Shown: positions 52,323 through 61,551, counted from the first letter of the stretch. The stretch: DNA of 64,000 nt from Sphingopyxis sp. (GCF_016704835.1 NZ_JADIZJ010000001.1:667001-731000), one strand, 5' to 3'. The notes: generated by a model not told the origin, from the letters alone. Program-made: numbers and translations.

Positions 52323-52991
52323 TCAGGCTGCTTCGATTTCGTCGAGCAGCCAGTTGGGATCATTGCTGCCGATCGCGCGGCGGAACGTCCACAGATCGTC
52401 AGTCCGCGAAGCGTCGCTCATCGACCCGGCGATCATCTTGCCATCGGCGTCGCGAGTGATCGCACTGATGTCAGCCTGGTAGCGCACGGTGACGCGTGCT
52501 TCGTTGCGGTTCATGTCGACCGCGGTGATCTTGGCCGATTCGATGCCTACCAGCCGGTTTTCGAGTTTTTCACCGCGGGCGTCGCGCGCTTCGATCGCCT
52601 CGACAAAGGCTTCGTAGCTGTCGTCGTCGCACAGGTCGCGTAGCGTGTCGCGATCGCCCGACCAAAAGGCTTCGAGGATCATCCGATACGCCGATTCGGC
52701 GCCTTCCATGAAGCGACCGGCGTCGAAGCTGCGGTCGGTCGCGAGCAGTTGGCGCAGGCCGATTTCGGCGGCGGGTTCGTAAACGAGGCCCGAGGTGTCC
52801 GCGCTCGATGCGGTCGGCGCCGATGGCGTTTCGCTTTCGTCGAGGCGGACCGGAGACGGCCCTGTCCGCTCGTCACGGCGCGGCAGAACAGGTTCCTGTT
52901 CATGCCCGGTGCGCTTGCCGAGCACCGAGTACAGCCGCATGCCGAGGAAGGCGGCAATCATGGCGAGCAAGACGATCGAAAAAGCAGTCAC
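52323..52991 (-). CDS. Tim44-like domain protein
   Basis: A 222-residue protein. Residues 1-17 are an N-terminal membrane anchor (AFSIVLLAMIAAFLGMRLYS), then an acidic linker, and from about residue 75 the Tim44/TimA-like domain with FMEGAESAYRMILEAFWSG, YEAFVEAIEARDARGE and VRYQADISA. In alphaproteobacteria the protein accompanies secretion and respiratory functions; role not settled. GTG 52991 is preferred; longer in-frame alternatives exist. It precedes mltA by 5 bp and diverges from secB. Confidence 0.85.
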   Translation of the reverse strand: MTAFSIVLLAMIAAFLGMRLYSVLGKRTGHEQEPVLPRRDERTGPSPVRLDESETPSAPTASSADTSGLVYEPAAEIGLRQLLATDRSFDAGRFMEGAESAYRMILEAFWSGDRDTLRDLCDDDSYEAFVEAIEARDARGEKLENRLVGIESAKITAVDMNRNEARVTVRYQADISAITRDADGKMIAGSMSDASRTDDLWTFRRAIGSNDPNWLLDEIEAA

Positions 52992-53237
52992 GGGCAAAAG
53001 TCCAATGCGGGCAATGGAAACATACGGACCAATACATAGGCGATGCACGGCCAAGTTTCAAACGCCATGGCCGCAGCCGCGCGGCAGGTCAACGATTCAC
53101 CCCGGCCAAACCCTTGCCGCGCGACCATTGTGCTGGCTGGCGCGCGCTGCTAAGCGCCGCCGCAACCGTCTGCCGCGGACCCGACACGGCCCGTAGCGCG
53201 GAACCTGTTTCATCTTTTCGAGCGAAAGCAATGCATC
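52992..53237. promoter_or_regulatory. Divergent intergenic region Tim44-like / secB
   Basis: A 246-bp gap that must contain two promoters. No certain -35/-10 pair or palindrome was identified. Confidence 0.3.
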
Positions 53238-53756
53238 ATGGCTGACGAGACCAGCGCCGACATCAACAATCCCGCCCTGCAGCCCAATGGCGAAGATACG
53301 AGCCCGGCAATCGGGCTGATCTCGCAATATGTCAAAGACCTGTCGTTCGAAAATCCGAACGCGCCGGCGGTATATCAGTGGCAGGACGCGCCGCAGATCG
53401 ACGTCCAGTTCAACATCGCCGCCGAGGGTGTCGGCGACAGCCTGTTCGAAGTGGCGCTGAAAATCGACGTCACGTCGAAAACCGACGCGGGAACGATGTT
53501 TGTGATCGACCTGAAATACGCCGGCTTGTTCGGCGTCCGCAACGTCCCCGAGGATCAGTTGCAGCCGTTTTTCCTGGCCGAAGCCCCGCGCATCCTGTTC
53601 CCCTTTGCCCGACGCGTCGTCGCCGATGCGGTCCGCGATGGTGGTTTCGCGCCGCTGCTGCTCGAACCGATCGATTTCCACGGCCTGTTCATGCAGCAGG
53701 TTCAGCAGGTCGACGCCGAACAGGCAGGCGCCGTCGCGCCGGTTGGCCAGGCATAA
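53238..53756 (+). CDS. secB: Protein-export chaperone SecB
   Basis: A 172-residue SecB that holds precursors unfolded for SecA. ISQYVKDLSFENPNAPAVYQ matches the family N-terminus; FFLAEAPRILFPFARRVVAD and DFHGLFMQQ are the C-terminal conserved parts. It fits the secretion functions in the window. Short spacing of 27 bp to murJ suggests co-transcription. Confidence 0.97.
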   Translation: MADETSADINNPALQPNGEDTSPAIGLISQYVKDLSFENPNAPAVYQWQDAPQIDVQFNIAAEGVGDSLFEVALKIDVTSKTDAGTMFVIDLKYAGLFGVRNVPEDQLQPFFLAEAPRILFPFARRVVADAVRDGGFAPLLLEPIDFHGLFMQQVQQVDAEQAGAVAPVGQA

Positions 53757-53783
53757 CCACCATCGACGGGGCGGGCTGACGGG

Positions 53784-55376
53784 GTGAGCAGCCTGATCAA
53801 AAATGTCGGGACGATCGGCGGGCTGACGATGGTGAGCCGCGTTTTCGGTTTCGCGCGCGACATGCTGCTCGCGCGGGTGCTGGGCGCCGGCCTGGCCGCC
53901 GATGCGTTTCAGCTTGCTTTCACTTTGCCCAACACCTTTCGCCGCTTGTTCGCCGAAGGGGCGTTTTCGGTGGCCTTTGTGCCGATGTACAGCCGCGCGC
54001 TGCACGGCGAGGGCGGCGAAGACGCCGCGGCGAAATTCGCCGACGATGTGCTGTCGGTTTTTCTGTGGGTGCTGCTCGCCTTCTCGGGTGTCATGATGAT
54101 CGCGATGCCCGGAATCGTATGGCTGCTCGCCCGCGATTTCCAGGACGTACCGGGCAAGTTCGAGCTTGCGGTGCTCCTCAGCCGGGTGACCTTTCCCTAT
54201 CTCGCACTGATCAGCCTTGTCGCCATGCTGTCGGGATTGCTCAATGCGCGGTCGCGCTTTGCGCCCGGTGCGTTCGCGCCCGTCTTGCTCAACATCGTAT
54301 TGATCGGCGGGATCAGCGCGGGCTGGTGGCTGCGCGGCGATAGCGGCGATGATCGCATCGTCGCCACCGCACTGGCGATTTCAGTCAGCCTCGCCGGTGT
54401 GGCGCAGCTTGCCTATCTGTGGTGGGCGGTTCGGCGCGCGGGTCTGAAACTCCGCTGGCGCCTGCCCAAAATGACGCCGCAGGTCCGCAAATTGGGGATG
54501 TTGATCCTGCCCGCGACCTTTGGCGCCGGGATTTACCAGATCAGCCAGTTCGTAGATACTTTCTTTGCCACCTCGCTGCCGCAAGGGTCACTGACCCTGC
54601 TCAAGCTCGCCGATCGGCTTAACCAGATGCCGCTCGGCATCGTCGGGATCGCGCTGGGCACCGCAATCCTGCCGATGCTGTCGCGCCATATCCACAGCGG
54701 CGACGCGCGCGAAGCGCAGCGGTTGCAGGCCAATGCGTTCGAGATTGCGACCCTGCTGACGCTGCCCGCCGCCGCCGCGCTGGCGATCTGCGCGCCCGCA
54801 TTTGTCACCGCATTTTTTGTCGGCGGTAAGTTTACCGATGCCGATGGCGAGATCATGGCGCAGATCGTCGCGGCGCTCGTTGCCGGCTTGCCCGCCTATG
54901 TCATCATCAAGATATTGAACCCGGGCTTTTTCGCGCGCGAGGACATGCGCACGCCGGTGTGGACCGCGCTAGCGGCACTGACGGTCAACATCGCGATCAA
55001 CCTGTACGTCGTACAGCGCTATGGCATCGTCGGACTGGCGGCGGCGACGGCGGTGTCGGCGTCATTCAACTGCGTGCTGCTCTACATCATGCTCCACCGC
55101 CGCGGCTGGTTTCATTTCACCACCAAGCTGGCCGGACGGATCGCGCGGCAGATCCTTGCCGTCGCGGCGATGTCAGCGCTGCTGTGGTGGATGATGCCGC
55201 TGCTCGCACCCTTTTATGGCGGCGGGATTCTCGACCGCGTCTGGTCGCTGACCGCGCTGGTCGGCGCCGGTGGCGCAGTGTTTTTCGCGGCCGCCTTCCT
55301 CGTCGGTGCGCTTGACAAGGATCTGGTCGCCATGTTGACGCGGCGGCGCGCCAAACCTGCACCACAAGAGGAGTAA
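53784..55376 (+). CDS. murJ: Lipid II flippase MurJ
   Basis: A 530-residue MOP-family membrane protein with 13-14 helices, flipping lipid II. The start MSSLIKNVGTIGGLTMVSRV and GFARDMLLARVLG are diagnostic, along with TLPNTFRRLFAEGAFSVAFV and FFAREDMRTPV. GTG start. trpS follows 3 bp after the stop. Confidence 0.96.
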   Translation: MSSLIKNVGTIGGLTMVSRVFGFARDMLLARVLGAGLAADAFQLAFTLPNTFRRLFAEGAFSVAFVPMYSRALHGEGGEDAAAKFADDVLSVFLWVLLAFSGVMMIAMPGIVWLLARDFQDVPGKFELAVLLSRVTFPYLALISLVAMLSGLLNARSRFAPGAFAPVLLNIVLIGGISAGWWLRGDSGDDRIVATALAISVSLAGVAQLAYLWWAVRRAGLKLRWRLPKMTPQVRKLGMLILPATFGAGIYQISQFVDTFFATSLPQGSLTLLKLADRLNQMPLGIVGIALGTAILPMLSRHIHSGDAREAQRLQANAFEIATLLTLPAAAALAICAPAFVTAFFVGGKFTDADGEIMAQIVAALVAGLPAYVIIKILNPGFFAREDMRTPVWTALAALTVNIAINLYVVQRYGIVGLAAATAVSASFNCVLLYIMLHRRGWFHFTTKLAGRIARQILAVAAMSALLWWMMPLLAPFYGGGILDRVWSLTALVGAGGAVFFAAAFLVGALDKDLVAMLTRRRAKPAPQEE

Positions 55377-55379
55377 GAC

Positions 55380-56378
55380 ATGCGGACGCTATCGGGCATC
55401 CAGCCCACCGGAAATTTGCATCTGGGCAATTATCTGGGCGCGATCCGCAACTGGGTGCGGATGCAGGACGAAATGCCGGGCGAGAAGCTGTATTTCCTCG
55501 CCGACCTGCACGCGATCACGGTTCATAACGACCCCGCCGAGCTCACCGCGAACACGCGCGAGATGGCGGCGGCGCTGATGGCGGCGGGGATCGACCCGAC
55601 CAAGGCGATATTGTTCAACCAGGCGCGCGTTCCCGCGCATGCCGAACTTGGCTGGCTGTTGTTCTGCACTGCGCGCATCGGTTGGTTGAACCGGATGACC
55701 CAGTTCAAGGAAAAATCGGGCAAGAACCGCGAGGGTGCGAGCGTCGGGCTTTATGCCTATCCGGTGCTGCAGGCGGCTGACGTGCTGCTCTATCAGACGA
55801 CGCACGTCCCGGTCGGCGACGACCAGAAACAGCATCTCGAGCTGGCGCGCGACATTGCGACCAAGTTCAACCTCGACACCGGCACCGAAACCTTCACCCT
55901 GCCCGAACCGACGATTCCGCCGACCGCGGCGCGGATCATGAGCCTGCGCGACGGCAATGCCAAAATGTCGAAATCGGACCCGAGCGATGCCAGCCGCATC
56001 AATATGGTCGACGATGCCGACACGATCATGGCTAAGATCCGCAAGGCGAAGACCGACGCAGAGCCGCTGCCTTCGGAGGCCGCGGGACTGGAAGAGCGTG
56101 CCGAGGCACGGAATCTCGTCTCGATATTTGCCGCGATGGCAGACGAAAGCGTCGACGAAGTGCTCGCGCGTTTTGCCGGACAAGGTTTCGGCGCGTTCAA
56201 GCCCGCGCTCGGCGAGCTGCTCGTCGAAAGCCTGCGCCCGATCGCGACGCGGCTCACCGCGCTCAAGGGCGATCCCGCGGCGATCGATGCCGCGCTGGAG
56301 GATGGCGCGGCGCGCGCGACGGCGCTGGCGCGGCCGACGATCGACGCGGCTTATGCAGCGCTGGGGCTGTGCCGCTAA
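55380..56378 (+). CDS. trpS: Tryptophan--tRNA ligase
   Basis: A 332-residue class I synthetase. TGNLHLGNYLGA is the HIGH-equivalent, GDDQKQHLELARDIA is family-specific, and AKMSKSDPSDASRI holds the KMSKS loop. Length is normal. It shares the transcript with secB and murJ by spacing. Confidence 0.97.
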   Translation: MRTLSGIQPTGNLHLGNYLGAIRNWVRMQDEMPGEKLYFLADLHAITVHNDPAELTANTREMAAALMAAGIDPTKAILFNQARVPAHAELGWLLFCTARIGWLNRMTQFKEKSGKNREGASVGLYAYPVLQAADVLLYQTTHVPVGDDQKQHLELARDIATKFNLDTGTETFTLPEPTIPPTAARIMSLRDGNAKMSKSDPSDASRINMVDDADTIMAKIRKAKTDAEPLPSEAAGLEERAEARNLVSIFAAMADESVDEVLARFAGQGFGAFKPALGELLVESLRPIATRLTALKGDPAAIDAALEDGAARATALARPTIDAAYAALGLCR

Positions 56379-56533
56379 TATCCTGACGGGGCTTGCTTAT
56401 TGGCCGGGGCACCCGATATCTTGTTTTGGAACCAAGCTGCGGTAAGCCGGGTTCAACCAAGGTTAAGCCGTTGCGGTTCAGTCTATGGTATAAGGGCGCA
56501 ACCTTTGGGCGCCGACAAGATTACGGAGCCACC

Positions 56534-57235
56534 ATGATGAGCAAGTTCAACCTTCGCCAACTGGGCCTCGCCGCCATCACAGGCGCGGCGCTGGCGCTCG
56601 CCGGTTGCGCGACGCCGTTCAAGGCCGATGTCGCCCGCTTTCAGACGCAGCTTCCGACGCCGCAAGGCCAGAGCTTTGTCGTCGAGGCGAACAACCCGGC
56701 GCTCGCGGGCGGGATCGAGTTCAGCCAATATGCCAGTCTGGTGGCGGGCGAACTCACCCGCTACGGCTATCGTCCCGCAGCGCCCGGCGAAAGCGCCGAT
56801 CTAGTCGTCCGCATGGACTATGGCGTCGACAAGGGACGCGAGCGCGTCGTGTCGAGCCCCGGCTTTGGCGACCCTTGGTATGGTGGCTATGGCGGCTATT
56901 ATGGCCGCGGTTTCTATCGTCCGGTGATCGTCAGCGGCCGCGGCGGGCGCCGCTATGTCTATGGCTATCGCGACCCGTTCCTGTGGGGCGGTTTCGGTCC
57001 CGGCTGGGGCGGCACCGACGTCAGCAGCTACACCGTCTATACCAGCGGGCTGAACCTGCAGATCAACCGCGCCGGCGACGGATCGCGCCTGTTCGAAGGC
57101 CATGCCGAGGCGCAGTCGCGCGACAATAATTTGCAAACGATCGTCCCTAATCTGGTCGAAGCGATGTTCACCGGCTTCCCCGGCAATTCTGGCGAGCGGG
57201 TAAGGATTACGGTGGCACCTCCTGAAAAGGGGTGA
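56534..57235 (+). CDS. DUF4136 lipoprotein
   Basis: A 233-residue lipoprotein with signal MMSKFNLRQLGLAAITGAA and lipobox LAGC, Cys near 27. The DUF4136 fold is seen in FKADVARFQTQLPTPQGQSF and the later AEAQSRDNNLQTIVPNLVEA. A Gly/Tyr-rich stretch (YGGYGGYYGRGFYRP) interrupts the middle. It should be in the outer membrane. The ATG at 56534 follows a CGGAGCC ribosome site. A strong terminator follows. Confidence 0.85.
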   Translation: MMSKFNLRQLGLAAITGAALALAGCATPFKADVARFQTQLPTPQGQSFVVEANNPALAGGIEFSQYASLVAGELTRYGYRPAAPGESADLVVRMDYGVDKGRERVVSSPGFGDPWYGGYGGYYGRGFYRPVIVSGRGGRRYVYGYRDPFLWGGFGPGWGGTDVSSYTVYTSGLNLQINRAGDGSRLFEGHAEAQSRDNNLQTIVPNLVEAMFTGFPGNSGERVRITVAPPEKG

Positions 57236-57253
57236 GCTGCTCGGAACCAAACA

Positions 57254-57290
57254 AAAGGCCCGCCTTTCGAATGAAAGGCGGGCCTTTTTC
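57254..57290 (+). terminator. Rho-independent terminator after the DUF4136 gene
   Basis: AAAGGCCCGCCTTTC at 57254-57268 pairs with GAAAGGCGGGCCTTT at 57273-57287 over a GAAT loop, followed by TTC. A-rich sequence on the other side makes it likely to act in both directions, also ending transcripts from nth. Confidence 0.9.
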
Positions 57291-57335
57291 GTTGGCGGCG
57301 GCAAATGATTGCTTGCGACCAGAAGTTGCCGTTGA

Positions 57336-57410
57336 TCCCCCCTGTGGCGAAGCCATGGGGAGTGAAGCGCTGACGGGTGGCTTTTGCACACCCGTCGCTG
57401 CCTCCCACCC
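57336..57410. repeat. Palindromic intergenic repeat, family A partial copy
   Basis: GATCCCCCCTGTGGCGAAGCCATGGGGAG resembles the inner arm of the element at 16971, and GCGCTGACGGGTGGCTTTTGCACACCCGTCGCTGCCTCCC is a shortened right side. It lies in the intergenic space between the DUF4136 gene and nth. Confidence 0.6.
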
Positions 57411-57454
57411 CCCCAAAGCCGACATCTGCGCAAAAAGGACAGATCAGGCCGTTT

Positions 57455-58099
57455 TCACCCCTTCGGCGCCGGGGTCTTCGGCTTGAACCGGCACAAGTCA
57501 ACCACTGGGCAGCGCCAGCATTCGGGCGTCCGCGCCTTGCAGACGTAGCGACCGTGGAGGATCAGCCAGTGGTGGGCGCCGACGCGGAACGGAGCGGGAG
57601 TGCCTTTTTCCAGCGCCTTTTCGACCGCGAGCACGGTCTTGCCGGGCGCGAGACCGGTGCGGTTGCCGACGCGGAAGATGTGGGTGTCGACCGCAAAGGT
57701 TTCGGCGCCGAAGGCGCAGTTCATGACCACGTTGGCGGTCTTGCGCCCGACCCCCGGCAATGCGACGAGCGTCTCGCGGTCGGAAGGGACTTCGCCGCCA
57801 AAATCGCGGACGAGAATTTCGGAGAGCGCGATGACATTCTTCGCCTTGCCGTTGAACAGCCCGATCGTCTTGATATGGTCTTTCAGACCCTCTTCGCCCA
57901 AATCGACCATCTGCTGCGGGGTCGTCACCTTGGCAAACAGCCGCCGCGTCGCCTTGTTCACCCCGACGTCGGTCGCCTGCGCCGACAGGACGACGGCAAC
58001 GAGCAATTGATAGGTGTTACCGAACTGAAGCTCGGTTTCGGGACTCGGGTTCAGTTCAGCGAGCCGCCGGTAGAATTCGAAAATATCGGCCTTTTTCAT
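57455..58099 (-). CDS. nth: Endonuclease III
   Basis: A 214-residue DNA glycosylase/AP lyase for oxidised pyrimidines. The helix-hairpin-helix is LPGVGRKTANVV with the catalytic Lys, catalytic Asp in AVDTHIFRV, and the FeS cluster cysteines in CKARTPECWRCPVVDLC. Since mutY in this window is frameshifted, nth remains an intact base-excision enzyme here. The ATG at 58099 overlaps the stop of the M48 gene by four bases. Confidence 0.96.
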   Translation of the reverse strand: MKKADIFEFYRRLAELNPSPETELQFGNTYQLLVAVVLSAQATDVGVNKATRRLFAKVTTPQQMVDLGEEGLKDHIKTIGLFNGKAKNVIALSEILVRDFGGEVPSDRETLVALPGVGRKTANVVMNCAFGAETFAVDTHIFRVGNRTGLAPGKTVLAVEKALEKGTPAPFRVGAHHWLILHGRYVCKARTPECWRCPVVDLCRFKPKTPAPKG

Positions 58100-59262
58100 T
58101 TCGACGGATGCGCCGCTTTCCAATTCATAGCGGCGCGCACGCGCCGTTCGACCGAGGGATGCGAATAGAAGATGAACTCCTCGACTGCGTTCGGACGCGG
58201 GCTGCGATATTCGGCGGTCTTGACCAGCGCGCTCGCCAGCGCATCGGGCAGGTTCGCCGTGCGGAGGGAATAGGCGTCGGCCTCGGTCTCACCCGTGCGG
58301 ACGAGAAAATTCTGCACCGGCAAGGCCGCAACGGCGAACATCGACAGCAGAAGCATCATCACCGGGAAACCGCGCGGATCGTCGATCGTCGCGCTGCTGC
58401 CGAACAGGCGCGCCAGCCGCGGGAAAAGCCGGTCGGCGAGGAAAAACAGCGCCATCGCAAGCAACGCGAAGACGATTATCATGCGCCAGATATGGCCGAG
58501 TACATAATGCCCGATCTCGTGCCCCGTCACCGCTTTCACCTCGTCGAGCGACGCGCCCTTCAGCGCGACGTCCGAAATCGCGATACGTGCCGAATGGCCG
58601 ATGCCCGACACATTGGCGGTGAAATTGTTCGACTGGCGCGAGCCGTCGAACATATAGATACGGTCGGGCGCGATGCCCGCTTCCTTCGCCTCGACGAGGA
58701 GCGCGTCACGCACCGGGCCCGCGGGCACGGGCTTATAGTCGTTGAATAGCGGCTCGATCAGGATCGGCGAGACGAGCAGTACTGCCGTGATGGCCAGTGC
58801 GGCGAGCCCTCCCGACCAGATCCACCAGCGCTTTCCGGCCCGACGGATCAGCGCATAGATGCCGAGGAAGAACAACCCACCGAGCAGCGCCATCAGCAGC
58901 AGCGAGATCGCATATTGGCCGAGATAGTCGCCGATCGGTTGGCTGGTGCGAGTATAGGCCGTCTCGCGCCACCAGCCAGTGTAGATATCCCACGGCAGCG
59001 TCAGCAGCGCCGAGAGCAACAGGAAGGCGGCGCATATCAGAAAGGTGCGGAGCGCCCAGCCGCGGCGTTCGAGCCGGACGGCCAGCCGGTCGAGAATCCC
59101 GAACCGGACGAAGACGACGGTGACGATCGCCGATACGACCACGCCCCACAGCAACAGCCATTCGCTGCCCCGCGTATAATCGGCCGCCTTGGCCAGCGCT
59201 TCGGGGCCGAGGGCATCGATATAGGCGGCGGTTGCTGCGGCGGGGTCGAAAGCCATGGTCAT
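58096..59262 (-). CDS. M48 family metalloprotease (CAAX/Ste24-like)
   Basis: A 388-residue integral membrane zinc protease. N-terminal helices are followed by VTGHEIGHYVLGHIW, the HExxH zinc site, and TGETEADAYS with the third ligand glutamate. Members process lipoprotein or CAAX-type substrates or degrade membrane proteins. Start ATG 59262; AGGGAG lies just upstream. A 28-bp inverted repeat is found in the promoter area at 59270. Confidence 0.9.
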   Translation of the reverse strand: MTMAFDPAAATAAYIDALGPEALAKAADYTRGSEWLLLWGVVVSAIVTVVFVRFGILDRLAVRLERRGWALRTFLICAAFLLLSALLTLPWDIYTGWWRETAYTRTSQPIGDYLGQYAISLLLMALLGGLFFLGIYALIRRAGKRWWIWSGGLAALAITAVLLVSPILIEPLFNDYKPVPAGPVRDALLVEAKEAGIAPDRIYMFDGSRQSNNFTANVSGIGHSARIAISDVALKGASLDEVKAVTGHEIGHYVLGHIWRMIIVFALLAMALFFLADRLFPRLARLFGSSATIDDPRGFPVMMLLLSMFAVAALPVQNFLVRTGETEADAYSLRTANLPDALASALVKTAEYRSPRPNAVEEFIFYSHPSVERRVRAAMNWKAAHPSK

Positions 59263-59269
59263 CTCCCTA

Positions 59270-59297
59270 ACTGTCTTATATTTATAATACAGACAGT
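59270..59297. promoter_or_regulatory. Inverted repeat upstream of the M48 protease gene, possible operator/promoter
   Basis: ACTGTCT at 59270-59276 and AGACAGT at 59291-59297 form a perfect 7-bp repeat around an AT-rich 14-base centre (TATATTTATAATAC). The centre holds TATTATAAATATA on the minus strand, which could be a -10 region. It ends 7 bases before the protease start. Regulator unknown. Confidence 0.5.
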
Positions 59298-59317
59298 CCC
59301 GTCCGGCGCAAGCGCGC

Positions 59318-60046
59318 TTACGACAGCCCCAGCACCTGCGGCATGGTGTAGCGGCCCGGCACCTGCCCGGTCAGCCACAGCGCCGCGCGGACGGCGCCGC
59401 GCGCGAAGATCATGCGGTCTTCGGCGCGATGCGACAGGGTGATCATTTCTTCCGGTCCGGCAAAGATCACGTCGTGATCGCCCGCGACGGTGCCGCCGCG
59501 CACGGAGGCGAAACCGATGTTACCGTGCCCGCGCGCGCCCGTGACGCCGTCGCGGCCGCGTTCGGAGAAGGTGGCGAGGTCGATGCCGCGGCCTTCGGCG
59601 GCGGCCTGCCCGAGCAGCAACGCGGTACCGCTGGGCGCGTCGACCTTCATTCGGTGGTGCATTTCGACCACTTCGATATCCCAGTCGGCGTCAAGCCGTG
59701 CCGCGGCCTCGCGCACCAGATGCGCGAGCAGGGTGACGCCGAGCGAGGTATTGCCGGTTTGCAGCACCGCGATGTCACGCGCGGCGTCGTCGATCAGATA
59801 GTGATGGCGTTCCTCGAGCCCGGTGGTGCCAATGACGATGGGAGTTTTTGCGGCGACGCAGGCGTCGAGGGTCGCCTCGAGCGCGGCGGGGGAGGAAAAA
59901 TCGACGAGGACATCGCTTTCGCTGGCAAGTTTGAGGATGTTGCCGCCCTTGTCGGCGCCGCGATGCTGCTGCCCCGCCTCAGATATGGCGGCGGCCAGTG
60001 CGACGCCCATGCGTCCTTCGCTGCCGATAATGCCGATGCTGATCAT
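59318..60046 (-). CDS. dapB: 4-hydroxy-tetrahydrodipicolinate reductase
   Basis: A 242-residue NAD(P)H-dependent reductase of the lysine/diaminopimelate pathway. The Rossmann start is ISIGIIGSEGRMG, the substrate-binding site VEMHHRMKVDAPSGTA, and the end VPGRYTMPQVLGL is typical. Start ATG 60046, upstream of which a repeat-like sequence lies. A 55-bp gap separates its stop from the start of the M48 gene. Confidence 0.96.
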   Translation of the reverse strand: MISIGIIGSEGRMGVALAAAISEAGQQHRGADKGGNILKLASESDVLVDFSSPAALEATLDACVAAKTPIVIGTTGLEERHHYLIDDAARDIAVLQTGNTSLGVTLLAHLVREAAARLDADWDIEVVEMHHRMKVDAPSGTALLLGQAAAEGRGIDLATFSERGRDGVTGARGHGNIGFASVRGGTVAGDHDVIFAGPEEMITLSHRAEDRMIFARGAVRAALWLTGQVPGRYTMPQVLGLS

Positions 60047-60056
60047 GACCCTAAAT

Positions 60057-60149
60057 CCCCGTTCGGCCTGAGCTTGTCGAAGCGCCGTACTTGTTCTGTC
60101 ACCGCCATAAGAGGAAGGATGGTCCTTCGACAAGCTTAGGACGAACGGA
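60057..60149. repeat. Intergenic repeat, CCGTTCGGCCTGAGCTTGTCGAAG family
   Basis: CCCGTTCGGCCTGAGCTTGTCGAAG at its left and CCTTCGACAAGCTTAGGACGAACGG at its right are inverted relatives of a repeat common in sphingomonads. It sits between dapB and the sirtuin gene. Confidence 0.75.
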
Positions 60150-60205
60150 AGACAGGTCAGCTCCATCCCTACGAAGAGAGTCAGCAATGGAGGGTTTCAA
60201 GAATG

Positions 60206-60238
60206 GGTGTCTCGACTTCGCTCGATGCGAACGGATAG
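60206..60238. repeat. Half-copy of the TCTCGACTTCGCTCGA repeat upstream of the sirtuin gene
   Basis: GTCTCGACTTCGCTCGATGCGAACGGATA here matches TGTCTCGACTTCGCTCGACACGAACGGATA at 49233-49262, upstream of dapE. Only one arm is present. Confidence 0.75.
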
Positions 60239-60247
60239 AAAGGGGGG

Positions 60248-60952
60248 ATGAAGGATATTCACAACATCGTCATCCTGACTGGCGCCGGGGTGTCAGCCGA
60301 AAGCGGCATCGACACCTTTCGCGACGGCGGCGGATTGTGGGAACAGCACCGCGTCGAGGACGTCGCGACCCCCGAAGCGTTCGCACGCGACCCCGATCTG
60401 GTGCTGCGCTTTTACGACATGCGGCGCGAGGCAATTCAGACCAAGGTGCCGAATGCCGCGCATGCGGCGCTGGCGCGGCTCGATGCGGCATGGCCCGGCG
60501 AACTGCTGATCGTGACGCAGAACGTCGATGACCTGCACGAGCGCGCCGGCGCGCGGCGGTTGATCCATATGCATGGCGAGCATCTCAACGCCTGGTGCAC
60601 AGCGTGCGATGCGCGCCTGCGATGGAGCGGGCCGCTGCTCGATCGTCCGGTCTGTCCGGTATGCGGTGCGGCAAGAGCGCTGCGCCCCGACATCGTGTGG
60701 TTCGGCGAAATGCCGTACCGGATGGACGAGATATACACGGCGCTGAACCGCGCCGACCTGTTCGTGTCGATCGGGACGTCGGGCGCGGTTTATCCTGCCG
60801 CGGGGTTTGTCCGAGAAGCGCGCCAGTCGGGGGCGCGGACGCTGGAGCTAAATATGGAGCCGAGCCAAGGGTCGCACTGGTTCGGCGAGGCGCGACATGG
60901 TCCTGCCGGGGTGCTGGTGCCGGAATGGGTGGGGGAGGTTTTGAGTTCCTAA
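60248..60952 (+). CDS. cobB: NAD-dependent protein deacylase (sirtuin)
   Basis: A 234-residue class III sirtuin. NAD site: ILTGAGVSAESGIDTFRDGG near the start; VTQNVDDLHERAG and the catalytic His in HMHGEH; zinc cysteines CTACDARL and CPVCGAA. GTSGAVYPAAGFV follows. It removes acyl groups from lysines using NAD. It is convergent with tadA. No link to the TIR system at 3843 is shown. Confidence 0.94.
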   Translation: MKDIHNIVILTGAGVSAESGIDTFRDGGGLWEQHRVEDVATPEAFARDPDLVLRFYDMRREAIQTKVPNAAHAALARLDAAWPGELLIVTQNVDDLHERAGARRLIHMHGEHLNAWCTACDARLRWSGPLLDRPVCPVCGAARALRPDIVWFGEMPYRMDEIYTALNRADLFVSIGTSGAVYPAAGFVREARQSGARTLELNMEPSQGSHWFGEARHGPAGVLVPEWVGEVLSS

Positions 60953-60954
60953 AC

Positions 60955-61410
60955 CTAACGCCGCGCCGCGAAAAAATCCTTGAGCAGCCCGCCCGCCTCC
61001 CCCGCGCCGATCCCGTCGTAAACCTCGGGCCGGTGGTGCACCGTCGGTTGCGTGAAGACGCGTGGGCCGTGGATGACGGCACCGCCCTTCGGATCGTCAG
61101 CGCCGTAGTAAAGCCGCGCGATGCGGGCGTGGGCAATCGCGCCGGCGCACATCGCGCAGGGTTCGAGCGTCACATAAAGATCGCAGCCATCGAGGCGTTC
61201 ATTGCCGAGCCTTGCCGCGGCGGCGCGAATCGCGACGATTTCAGCGTGGGCGGTGGGATCGTGCGATTCGCGGGGGGCGTTATGACCCTCGCCGATAATC
61301 GCGCCGTCCTTGACGACGACCGCGCCGACCGGCACTTCGCCCCGGTCCGCCGCGGTTTTGGCGAGGTCGAGCGCGCGGCGCATCGGGTCGGGGAGCGGAA
61401 AGTGCGGCAT
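60955..61410 (-). CDS. tadA: tRNA-specific adenosine deaminase
   Basis: A 151-residue enzyme converting A34 to inosine in tRNA-Arg. Zinc site HAE in PTAHAEIVAIR and PCAMC in LEPCAMCAGAI; the deaminase fold is complete. It lies 2 bp from the sirtuin stop, convergent. Confidence 0.94.
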   Translation of the reverse strand: MPHFPLPDPMRRALDLAKTAADRGEVPVGAVVVKDGAIIGEGHNAPRESHDPTAHAEIVAIRAAAARLGNERLDGCDLYVTLEPCAMCAGAIAHARIARLYYGADDPKGGAVIHGPRVFTQPTVHHRPEVYDGIGAGEAGGLLKDFFAARR

Positions 61411-61429
61411 CGCTTTTCCCGCTAGTCGC

Positions 61430-61458
61430 TTGACGAATCTGCAGCAAGCCGATAAGCG
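61430..61458 (+). promoter_or_regulatory. Candidate promoter for rpmB
   Basis: TTGACG at 61430-61435 and TAAGCG at 61453-61458 are 17 bases apart and lie about 95 bp upstream of the rpmB start. Confidence 0.4.
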
Positions 61459-61551
61459 CGCGCCTTTCCCGGCTCACTCCGGTCCTATGTTCCCCGTTTT
61501 TCGGGAAGCGTCCGGACGCCGAACCGAAATTTTTGTACGAGGACAAACATC

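Noticed and set aside
60248..60952. The sirtuin as the effector of the TIR/SLOG pair
   Set aside because: It is more than 50 kb away, has the layout of an ordinary deacylase with zinc cysteines, and no SLOG domain is attached.
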